This document shows positions 1 to 6,390 of a DNA stretch of 6,918 bases, in pieces. Location: NCBI GenBank assembly GCA_029243845.1, contig JAQWRF010000378.1, positions 1-6,918 on the forward strand, read 5' to 3'. Position 1 is the stretch's first letter. Each line of letters begins with the position of its first letter. The notes beneath the pieces were generated by a model. That model did not search any database. It was not told the origin of the DNA and was given only the letters and a program-made list of their open reading frames with translations. Source of the stretch: Planctomycetota bacterium. Lineage in GTDB: Bacteria; Planctomycetota; UBA1135. Both the position numbers and the translations under genes were made by a program.

Positions 1-37
1 GACAAGCCATTTCCCAGGTGCGGGGAAATGGCTTGTC
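1..37. repeat. Perfect 15-bp inverted repeat at the window edge
   Basis: GACAAGCCATTTCCC at 1-15 is exactly mirrored by GGGAAATGGCTTGTC at 23-37 around a 7-nt loop (16-22). It lies inside the coding frame of the toroid protein, where it encodes the stretch from TSHFP to GKWLV. No T-run follows the hairpin on the plus strand, and the flank on the minus strand is outside the window, so a terminator is not supported. Because one arm begins at base 1, a fold-back artefact at a contig end is an alternative to a natural hairpin. Confidence 0.8.
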
Positions 38-1635
38 AATGCAAAAAGATTCTCTGAAGAGGAGCCGATTTCTTTCCACGGAGCGTTCGCGCTACGTCTA
101 ATAGAATAAGTAATGGCCTCGCTTTGCGCGCCATCCGGGAGTGATGCCCACATGACAACAGGATCGCCATAGTTGACGTGTAATCTAAGCCGGCCCTCGA
201 GTTCTTCGGAGACATACTCATTTCCTCGCGCGACCTGTTCTCCGCTGGTGATCGCTGCACTAGCGGTGGCGCGTTTTAAAAATAAAAGAGCCCACGCCGT
301 GTCAGGCAGAGACGAGGGCTCATTCTTGTCCGGCCAGTATCCATTTTGATGTTGGGCCTCTATCAAGAAGCCGGCCCCGTTGTTGTACCAATCGTGCTCG
401 CCCAAATGGCTAATACCGTACACTGCGCCAACTCGCTCTATTCCATATAGAGTGTAGAAATGTTGACTAGAATACCCATAATTGCGAGCTACGGTGAAGT
501 TTTGAGTTATCCACGCCATACCTTCGGCTACAGTTCTCTTAATTTCCTTTCTTGTTTTTTGCGGGTACTTTCCTCCGAGCTGCTTGCGACACATTTCTAT
601 AGACGCCATGGCGGCAGTCGTCATGGCTAGCGTGCCACCGGATGTAAAATTTGGATAATACTTGAACCCTGTAATTGTCGGCTGAATCGTTCCGTCAAAC
701 TGTGCACCGCATAGCAAAATACCCGCTATGGCATCACGCCAAACTTTCGCCGGCACCTCAATGCCGACTTTAGTTGCGGCATTCAAACCAAGGATGGCAA
801 ATTGGGTGCAGGACAAATCCCAGTGGCCGCCAGGGTAGGCCCAATTACCATTACGTTCTTGCCACGAAATTAAGTCTGAAGCGATGACCTCCATCTGCTC
901 ATAATATTCCGGATCATTAAGTTCAGCCAAGGCCATGAGCTGGCATCCGGCGGAATACGTTTTTTCTGGATAGGCAGCACTAATAAAACTGAGGCCCTTT
1001 TGGATCGCTGCTGATTTTGGGTCGATACCACAGCTTAGCAAGGTATAAATCGCGAGGGATGTCGCGCCATTGCGATAGGCTGACTTGTGATATCCCCAAG
1101 AGCCATCAAGCATCTGTGTGTAGATGAGCCAATTAGCTCCCTCGCGTATTGCTCGATCAACCTCGATAGGATTTGCGGACTTTTCACTGTTAATAGAGAA
1201 AGACCAAGCGCCGCCGGCATTCATAACGCGAATGGCAAGCTGGTTATCGCCGCTTATTAAAGGTAAGGCAAGGTGCTCTTCGGAAGGGTTATTGCGGCGT
1301 TCGACACTATGATCTAATAATAATGCGCCGTTGAGCCAAACTTTTATTCCGTCGTCACTGCCCATGCGCACATGCAACACGCCGTCTTTTTCAGCGACAA
1401 TTTTGTGCTTATAAAAAGCCGAGGCCTTTGCCGTTTCTTCTCCGACATCGTGGGCTACGTCGAAGGTGCCCCAAAAAGAATCGCTGTTAAGAGGAGAAAA
1501 GCTCTCGCTAACTTTACCCTTTGCTATAGCTTTTTCAACGCTAGCAATCTCTGCGGCATCAGCATGCGGACCAGAGTACGTCCAGTCGCCAACGAATTGC
1601 TGCGCGCAAAGGAGAAGTGTTAGCGAAAGTATCAA
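1..1635 (-). CDS. Secreted squalene-cyclase/prenyltransferase-fold repeat protein with N-terminal sugar-binding-like domain (3' partial)
   Basis: The frame is open from 1635 to the window edge (545 residues seen, no stop), so the C-terminus lies outside. After the upstream stop at 1755-1753, TTG at 1635 is the first ATG/GTG/TTG, and it overlaps the stop of the preceding gene (TTGA). Residues 1-12 are a hydrophobic export signal without a positive charge; the Cys at 10 lacks a proper lipobox. Residues about 20-150 resemble a jelly-roll sugar-binding domain (SDDGIKVWLNG at 93-103, then GDNQLAIRVMNAGGAW). Residues about 160-465 are alpha-toroid repeats of the squalene-cyclase/prenyltransferase fold: DGSWGYH 177-183, NGNW 262-265 with GGHW 269-272, NGYWPD 431-436. 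A new, probably beta-sandwich domain begins after about 466. I see no DXDD acid motif, so triterpene cyclase activity is unlikely. Known: such secreted toroid proteins are common in planctomycetes and mostly uncharacterised. Function not assigned; an extracytoplasmic glycan-binding role is inference. Confidence 0.85.
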   Translation of the reverse strand, partial: MILSLTLLLCAQQFVGDWTYSGPHADAAEIASVEKAIAKGKVSESFSPLNSDSFWGTFDVAHDVGEETAKASAFYKHKIVAEKDGVLHVRMGSDDGIKVWLNGALLLDHSVERRNNPSEEHLALPLISGDNQLAIRVMNAGGAWSFSINSEKSANPIEVDRAIREGANWLIYTQMLDGSWGYHKSAYRNGATSLAIYTLLSCGIDPKSAAIQKGLSFISAAYPEKTYSAGCQLMALAELNDPEYYEQMEVIASDLISWQERNGNWAYPGGHWDLSCTQFAILGLNAATKVGIEVPAKVWRDAIAGILLCGAQFDGTIQPTITGFKYYPNFTSGGTLAMTTAAMASIEMCRKQLGGKYPQKTRKEIKRTVAEGMAWITQNFTVARNYGYSSQHFYTLYGIERVGAVYGISHLGEHDWYNNGAGFLIEAQHQNGYWPDKNEPSSLPDTAWALLFLKRATASAAITSGEQVARGNEYVSEELEGRLRLHVNYGDPVVMWASLPDGAQSEAITYSIRRSANAPWKEIGSSSENLFALTSHFPAPGKWLV

Positions 1636-2375
1636 TCGCGGCGGGAGAGCAACATCAATATGCGCTGAAACATAATAATGAAGTCGATCATTAGAGTTGC
1701 GGCGGCGGCGGCGGCCATGTTTGATGGATAGCGCTTCATGATGTTCTGCGTGTCATATAAAACGAATCCGCCCATTAACAAAATCCATCCGACTGAGATG
1801 CCCCAGCCCATTTGCATGGATTCACCGATGCCGAACATCGCAAGAATGCCAAGGCCGAACAGCAAGAAGAAGCCCATCCATAATGCGCCACCTAGGAAAC
1901 TAAAATCGCGCTTAGTGGTTAATGCATAAGTTGTTAAGCCACCGAAAACCATGCCGGTGAGGACGAATGCTTGTAACACCACGTTGCTTGGATCGGTCAT
2001 GGCCAAGCCCTCGCCACCAGTTGCCATTAGCGAGTACTTAATTAGCGGTGCCGTAACAAATCCCTCGAGTAAGCTGAATAAGCCTAAGCCGATATAATTA
2101 ATGGGTGCATTGGCGCTGCGCGTTAGGTGTAGCAGCCCAAAAAGTGCGGCCATAAAAACGAGCATGCCGATAAAGCCGTTTCCAAAAATACCCATTGCGA
2201 GGCCGAGCATTTTGTCGTTGGTAGATACCCACAATGCGGAGCCCATCCATAAGACCATGGAGCAGCTGAACAAGGTATAGACTTTGCGTAAAAACGCTAG
2301 ACGTTGCTCGAGAGTGTCGTTTGCCGCTGAATTGCTAACAGCTTGGGCGCGGGCGGTGGAAGCGAAAAAGGCCAT
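1632..2375 (-). CDS. Bax inhibitor-1/YccA family integral membrane protein
   Basis: A 247-residue protein with seven or so hydrophobic segments from about residue 35 to the end, after a polar, probably cytosolic N-terminus of about 30 residues. This is the usual size and layout of bacterial BI-1/YccA proteins. Family marks are LLEG (102-105), the LTTYALTTKRDFSFLGG loop (147-163) and the C-terminal pair VLYDTQ (D208) and LMIDFIIMF (D231), which correspond to the aspartate pair that gates the calcium leak in Bacillus YetJ. Known family roles are a pH-sensitive calcium leak (YetJ) and modulation of FtsH proteolysis (E. coli YccA); which applies here cannot be told. It starts at ATG 12 nt after the symporter stop (tandem TAG TAG), with only a weak purine stretch upstream. 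Its stop TGA overlaps the TTG start of the next gene, suggesting coupled translation. A hexa-alanine run (221-226) sits between the two aspartates. Confidence 0.9.
   Translation of the reverse strand: MAFFASTARAQAVSNSAANDTLEQRLAFLRKVYTLFSCSMVLWMGSALWVSTNDKMLGLAMGIFGNGFIGMLVFMAALFGLLHLTRSANAPINYIGLGLFSLLEGFVTAPLIKYSLMATGGEGLAMTDPSNVVLQAFVLTGMVFGGLTTYALTTKRDFSFLGGALWMGFFLLFGLGILAMFGIGESMQMGWGISVGWILLMGGFVLYDTQNIMKRYPSNMAAAAAATLMIDFIIMFQRILMLLSRRD
1698..1715 (-). repeat. GCC trinucleotide repeat (hexa-alanine) in the BI-1 gene
   Basis: On the minus strand, five GCC codons followed by GCA encode Ala221-Ala226 of the BI-1 family protein, just before its last membrane segment. It is a short in-frame microsatellite: a change in unit number would lengthen or shorten the alanine run without shifting the frame. 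Confidence 0.85.
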
Positions 2376-2387
2376 GAGCTTATTCTA

Positions 2388-4100
2388 CTAAGCATCGATG
2401 CACTTGTGCCAACATAAGCGGAGGATAATCGCTCCGTTCACCGAAATTACTAGCGGAGCAATAAAGGCGCCGCCAAGCAAAAATTGACCGATAGCGAGTA
2501 GCAAGCCGTAGATTAGAGCAATGCCACCACCCCATGCTGCAAAAAAGTGCGGTTTGGAGATTTCGTCTGGGCGGATTATTGAATAGAAACGATCGAGAGT
2601 GTCTTCGTCGGCAGGTGGCGTGACGTAAGTTACAGAAACGGCGACGACGAGCGAACCGAGAACCACCACCATGTAGCTGAAGGGATAATCAAACTCTAAT
2701 GACTTTGTGACGAAGGTAAGGATAGTCGATGTCGCCAGCGCAGAGATTTCGGTGAAGACATTTGCGCGTCTCCAAAACCAGCGTAGCAACAGGGCGGGAC
2801 CAAGCCCTCCCATGAGCGAAAGCGAAAAGGTAAATAAATTCGCGATGCTGTCTGCCTGTAAAGCGAATGTAGCAGCGATGATGCCGATTAAAATTTCAGC
2901 GAAGCGCCCGACCCAAACGTAGTGTTTGTCGGGTGCCTCCTTACGAACGAAACGGCGATAGACATCATTGACTAAATACGCCGATGCTAAATTGAAATGC
3001 GTATCAAGGGTGCTCATGAAAGCCGCCAAAAAACTTGCACATAATAGACCGAATAAACCTGGGCCTAAGAGCTGCGCCATCATCATTGGATAGGCTGCTT
3101 CGTGGTCGATAGCGCCATTGACTACCGGCAGGGCGCTAGGGTCGATTAAAATAATAGAGGCGAGGCCAACTATGATCCATGGCCACGGACGAATGCAATA
3201 ATGCGCGATGTTGAACCATAGCGCCGCCTTGCGCGCATGATTTTCATCAAGCGATGCCGAGTAGCGTTGAACGCCAGCCCCGCCGCCATCCGCGTTTTTA
3301 TTTAGCCATCCCTGAACGCCAATGAAAATAAAGAATGCGCCGAAACCTTGTGACCACCATGCGATACTGTCCCATGAGAGACCCTCTTCGTTAGCTAGTG
3401 GCATAATTGAGGTGGTTGCGCGCGGCAACTCGGCGAAAGCTTGTTGGGCGGCAGTGAATCCGCCAAGCGCGTCGATCGATTTATAGGCTAGAAAAATTGC
3501 TCCGAACATGGCGAGCGTAAATTGCATTAGGTCTGTCACTACGACTCCCCATAAGCCGGATAAAAACGAATAGCTAAGAGCAAGAACTAAGCCGCCGCCA
3601 ACGATGTAAATATCGTAGCTGCCATCTTCTGCACCTAAAATAACGCGCACTAGTTTTAGCATCGCGAGCAACACCCAAGTTAATACGATGGTGTTGGTAA
3701 TCAGTGCATGGTAGCATCCGTAAAAACCACGTAAAAAACTAGCGGGCTTACCGGAGTACCGGCGCTCGATGAACTCGGCGTCGGTAGTCACTTCAAGTCG
3801 GCGCCACCATGCGGCTAGCACGACGAAAGTTAGCGAGCCGCCGACTGCCATTCCCCACCAAAGCCAGTTCTGTGAAATGCCAGAGCTACGCACCCAACCA
3901 CTAATAACTAATGGAGTGTCGGCGGCAAACGATGTTGCCACTAAAGAAGTCCCTGCAACCCACCATTTGAGAGAGCGTCCTGCTAAATAAAAGTCATCTG
4001 TTGATTTAGAAGCGCGCTTAGTTAGGTAAATGCCAACAGACATCGCGAACACGATATAGCCAATGATGGCAATCCAATCAAGTGCTTCAAAGCGACCCAT
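2388..4100 (-). CDS. Sodium:solute symporter (SSS/SLC5 family)
   Basis: A 570-residue polytopic membrane protein with about 13 or more hydrophobic segments, as expected for SSS transporters, which import a solute with Na+ through the inner membrane. Diagnostic stretches: DDFYLAGRSLKWWVAG (35-50), the typical SSS entry loop; SGLWGVVVTDLMQF (181-194); VQRYSASLDENHARKA (277-292); and FLAAFMSTLDTHFN (357-370), which matches the TM8 region whose Ser/Thr residues form the Na2 sodium site in vSGLT. The RPWPWI segment (304-309) is one I associate with a planctomycete/Bacteroidetes-type branch of unknown substrate. ATG at 4100 immediately follows the TAA of the hydrolase gene with no gap, so translation is probably coupled; the upstream GACGAG is a weak ribosome site. 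Pairing with a NagZ-like hydrolase hints at a sugar or aminosugar substrate, but this is inference, since SSS substrates cannot be read from sequence. Confidence 0.93.
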   Translation of the reverse strand: MGRFEALDWIAIIGYIVFAMSVGIYLTKRASKSTDDFYLAGRSLKWWVAGTSLVATSFAADTPLVISGWVRSSGISQNWLWWGMAVGGSLTFVVLAAWWRRLEVTTDAEFIERRYSGKPASFLRGFYGCYHALITNTIVLTWVLLAMLKLVRVILGAEDGSYDIYIVGGGLVLALSYSFLSGLWGVVVTDLMQFTLAMFGAIFLAYKSIDALGGFTAAQQAFAELPRATTSIMPLANEEGLSWDSIAWWSQGFGAFFIFIGVQGWLNKNADGGGAGVQRYSASLDENHARKAALWFNIAHYCIRPWPWIIVGLASIILIDPSALPVVNGAIDHEAAYPMMMAQLLGPGLFGLLCASFLAAFMSTLDTHFNLASAYLVNDVYRRFVRKEAPDKHYVWVGRFAEILIGIIAATFALQADSIANLFTFSLSLMGGLGPALLLRWFWRRANVFTEISALATSTILTFVTKSLEFDYPFSYMVVVLGSLVVAVSVTYVTPPADEDTLDRFYSIIRPDEISKPHFFAAWGGGIALIYGLLLAIGQFLLGGAFIAPLVISVNGAIILRLCWHKCIDA

Positions 4101-5474
4101 TTACTGCTCGTCGGCGGTGAGCAGCATACCGAGTAGAGCCGGTGAAACACCAGGCACATACCAGCCACGCGCCGAAGCGGGGGCGATCTCGGAAGAATTT
4201 GGCGACCCAGCCATGTACAGTCGCGGATGCTGATGGTGAATAGCCTCCAGCCAGTTGCCGGGGATGTCTGGCAAGCCGTGCCCTTCGCGCGCACCACATA
4301 AAATCAATAAGGCTTTGCCGATGTCGGCGGGTGGCTCTTCGTCTGGCTGGTAAATAGGTACTCCCCATTCTTCAAGGAAGCGAATCGCATCAGGCGTCGA
4401 AGCCAAATTAAGCGCATATTCGGGTCGCGGGTGCGAGCGTCCACCTGAACCTCCAGGTAGGGGCCGCATTAAAGTTTTCATCCCGCCCCCCAAAACCAAA
4501 GGCCGTGTTTTTTGCGGCTCGGTGTCTAAAGACAATCGAATGAGCTTGTCGATACGAGCCACGGCTTCGCGCACGCGCTCTTCATCTAAGTCACCGCGCG
4601 CAACCGCATCGCGTAAAGTCATTGCCAACGCGACTGGGTCTTTCGGGTCTAACAATACATCGACACCCGCAGCAATCGCCTCGACGGCCAGCTCTTCTTG
4701 CGGTTCACCGAAACCAGTCATGCTAATAGAATCCGTTACAACGAGACCTTTGTAGTTAAGGTCTTTACGCAAGATATCCATGATCGTTTTTGAACGCGAC
4801 GCCGGCTTACCCGATTCATCGAACATCGGAAACTCAATGTGTCCAACCATAATGCTTGGCATTTGTTCGACCAAAGCTCGGTATGGCTCGAGGTGTGGAG
4901 TCATGTCATCAAAAGACACGGCCATCTCGGTGTGTGAATCTTGAGCGCATGCACCATGCCCCGGGAAGTGTTTACCGCATGGGATGCCGCCAGCATCTGT
5001 GACGCCTTTAATAAAAGCGCCTGCACATTCAATCACGCGCTGGATATCACCGCCGAATGCACGGTTGGCAATAATCGGTGACGAGATGGCATCAGGTCCA
5101 GTACGGTGCAAGTCCAAGCATGGCCCGAAAATCCAGCGCACGTTGGCGGTAGCGGCTTCAGCAGCAGTGCGATGCCCAGCTTCGTAAGCCGCTTCAGGGC
5201 CAAGTAAGCCTAATGCCCAGGCATCTGGTAACGGCGTTAAGCCTTCGAATTGTTGTCCAGCACCACGCTCGAGATCAGCAGCCAACAGAATAGGGTGGCC
5301 AGCTTGATCCTCGAGAGTTTCGTGAAGCCATTGCACGTCTTCGGCATCACCGCCAAAGATAAGAAAAATACGCGGGTCGAACTCGCGTAGGCAACGTAAA
5401 GCTTCGGCGAGCCCCTCACCTTTATCGAGGCGAATCGTCGGGGCGACTAAGTAATCGGTGGGAGCGTGTGTCAA
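4101..5474 (-). CDS. Glycoside hydrolase family 3, NagZ-like (probable beta-N-acetylhexosaminidase)
   Basis: A 457-residue protein with a GH3 TIM barrel over about residues 8-315. KHFPGHG (168-174) followed by D179-S180-H181 is the hallmark of the NagZ branch, in which the Asp-His pair acts as general acid/base. VVTDSISMTGF (245-255) carries the predicted nucleophile D248. DLERGAGQ (67-74) matches the substrate loop after the second strand. NagZ enzymes remove N-acetylglucosamine from muropeptides in the cytoplasm; the lack of a signal peptide agrees. A Gly/Pro-rich linker (about 329-351) leads to a C-terminal domain of about 105 residues, as in two-domain GH3 enzymes rather than the single-domain E. 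coli NagZ of about 340 residues. The start is TTG at 5474: an in-frame TAA lies five codons upstream and no ATG or GTG occurs near the N-terminus. It is first in the leftward operon. Exact substrate (GlcNAc-anhydroMurNAc, chitobiose or other) is unproven. Confidence 0.9.
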   Translation of the reverse strand: MTHAPTDYLVAPTIRLDKGEGLAEALRCLREFDPRIFLIFGGDAEDVQWLHETLEDQAGHPILLAADLERGAGQQFEGLTPLPDAWALGLLGPEAAYEAGHRTAAEAATANVRWIFGPCLDLHRTGPDAISSPIIANRAFGGDIQRVIECAGAFIKGVTDAGGIPCGKHFPGHGACAQDSHTEMAVSFDDMTPHLEPYRALVEQMPSIMVGHIEFPMFDESGKPASRSKTIMDILRKDLNYKGLVVTDSISMTGFGEPQEELAVEAIAAGVDVLLDPKDPVALAMTLRDAVARGDLDEERVREAVARIDKLIRLSLDTEPQKTRPLVLGGGMKTLMRPLPGGSGGRSHPRPEYALNLASTPDAIRFLEEWGVPIYQPDEEPPADIGKALLILCGAREGHGLPDIPGNWLEAIHHQHPRLYMAGSPNSSEIAPASARGWYVPGVSPALLGMLLTADEQ

Positions 5475-5514
5475 TGCTCTAGAAGTTTAACAGCACTACG
5501 CTAGAATATTGTTA
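5475..5514. promoter_or_regulatory. Divergent intergenic region, putative bidirectional promoter
   Basis: These 40 bp are all that separates the divergent start codons of the hydrolase (TTG, leftward) and the isoaspartyl peptidase (ATG, rightward), so promoters for both units should lie here or run into the coding ends. Around the palindromic AATATT, a -10-like TAGAAT (5502-5507, plus strand) overlaps a -10-like TATTCT (5508-5503, minus strand). No convincing -35 hexamer stands at 16-18 nt on either side. If the plus-strand box is used, transcription would start about at the ATG, giving a leaderless mRNA; the minus-strand box would give a leader of about 20 nt. That the region is intergenic is certain; the boxes are tentative. 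Confidence 0.35.
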
Positions 5515-6390
5515 ATGAGTACTCCATTAGTTCTAGTTCACGGCGGGGCCGGCAATGTCCCAGAAGCACTGCGCGAAGCTCATGCTGAGGGTTGTCGCTT
5601 AGCAGCAATAGCCGGCGGCAAAATTTTGGATGCCGGCGGCTCAGCAGTCGATGCAGTGACTGCTGCGGTGGCAATGCTGGAAGATAACCCTATTTATAAT
5701 GCTGGCGTTGGCTGTGCGTTAACTAGCCGCGGCCGCGTGTCTCTTGATGCCGCAGTTATGGACGGCAAAACACGTGATGCCGCGGGCTTGGCAGCCCTTG
5801 ATGCATTTAAAAACCCAATCCTGATTGCTCGCGAAATGGTAACAGCCCCCGAAGTGCTATTGGTCGGAGCGCCGGCCTCTGAGTGGGCCGAGCAACATGG
5901 CTTTCGCTTGGTCCCCGAAGAAGAACTTACGACCGAAGCCACGCTTTTGCAGTGGCACCGCGTTGTTGAAGACGGCGAGTCACCGAATTTCGCTGGCGGA
6001 ACGGTAGGCGCTGTTGCGCGCGATGCCGAAGGGAATTTAGCAGCGGCGACATCGACTGGCGGCGCCATGGGTAAAAAACCTGGACGTGTTGGCGATTCAC
6101 CACTGATTGGCGCGGGCACTTATGCGGATGAAGTTTGCGCAGTTAGCGCAACGGGCGAGGGCGAGTCCTTTATGCGTTCAGTCTTTGCAGCTCGCGTATC
6201 AGACGCGGTTCGCTTTGGTAAAGAACCTGGCGAGGCGTTACAGGTTATGCTTGAACGTGTGCGCGATTTCTTCAATGGTATTGGCGGCGCGATTTTGATT
6301 ACTCCTGATAGTGACCCGCACGCATTCTGGACGACCTCCGGAATGTCTCATGGTTGGTGGACACCTGATGATACTGGCAAAGGGATTTAA
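5515..6390 (+). CDS. iaaA: Isoaspartyl peptidase / plant-type L-asparaginase (Ntn-hydrolase)
   Basis: A 291-residue precursor counted from ATG 5515; a TTG two codons upstream (5509) is possible but adds nothing conserved. Family marks in order: LVHGGAG (7-13), NAGVG (62-66), GGTVGAVARD (161-170), TSTGG (179-183), KPGRVGDSPLIGAGTYA (188-204) and SATGEGE (211-217). By family knowledge the precursor self-cleaves before Thr163, which becomes the N-terminal nucleophile of the beta chain; R191, D194 and the T213-G214 pair hold the substrate alpha-groups. It hydrolyses beta-aspartyl dipeptides and, more slowly, asparagine, in the cytoplasm. It is about 30 residues shorter than E. coli IaaA, mostly in the alpha/beta linker (about 134-160). 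No signal peptide is present. Its 3' end overlaps the downstream transporter gene. Glycosylasparaginase is a related alternative; the GTVGAVARD context and missing signal peptide favour isoaspartyl peptidase. Confidence 0.92.
   Translation: MSTPLVLVHGGAGNVPEALREAHAEGCRLAAIAGGKILDAGGSAVDAVTAAVAMLEDNPIYNAGVGCALTSRGRVSLDAAVMDGKTRDAAGLAALDAFKNPILIAREMVTAPEVLLVGAPASEWAEQHGFRLVPEEELTTEATLLQWHRVVEDGESPNFAGGTVGAVARDAEGNLAAATSTGGAMGKKPGRVGDSPLIGAGTYADEVCAVSATGEGESFMRSVFAARVSDAVRFGKEPGEALQVMLERVRDFFNGIGGAILITPDSDPHAFWTTSGMSHGWWTPDDTGKGI
6356..6361 (+). promoter_or_regulatory. Shine-Dalgarno-like site deciding the DMT start
   Basis: GGTGGA sits 6 nt before ATG 6368, inside the last codons of the isoaspartyl peptidase gene. 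It is the clearest ribosome-binding site in the window and favours 6368 over the other in-frame ATGs at 6350 and 6407. Confidence 0.5.

Noticed and set aside
1124..1675. Plus-strand open frames of 62-83 codons in the left region
   Set aside because: They are shadows of the minus-strand toroid gene, which is open over the entire region and has recognisable repeats.
4022..4368. Overlapping open frames on the minus strand (4022-4297 and 4087-4368) across the hydrolase/symporter junction
   Set aside because: They lie out of frame over two well-supported genes, show no recognisable motif, and the abutting hydrolase and symporter frames explain the whole stretch.
4443..4458. Small inverted repeat (ACCTG/CAGGT) in the hydrolase linker coding region
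   Set aside because: A 5-bp stem inside a gene is expected by chance, with no T-run or other regulatory context.
4483..4500. G-rich run on the minus strand as a possible G-quadruplex or internal ribosome site before Met332 of the hydrolase
   Set aside because: There are not four well-spaced G tracts, and the continuous frame gives a sensible two-domain protein without an internal start.
5440..5474. TTGACA at 5474-5469 on the minus strand as a -35 box
   Set aside because: No acceptable -10 lies 16-18 nt downstream, and the position would put transcription inside the hydrolase gene, downstream of its only start codon.
5694..6119. 141-codon open frame antisense to the isoaspartyl peptidase gene
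   Set aside because: Its Ser/Ala/Pro-rich composition is what the antisense of a codon-biased gene gives; the plus-strand gene has all catalytic motifs.
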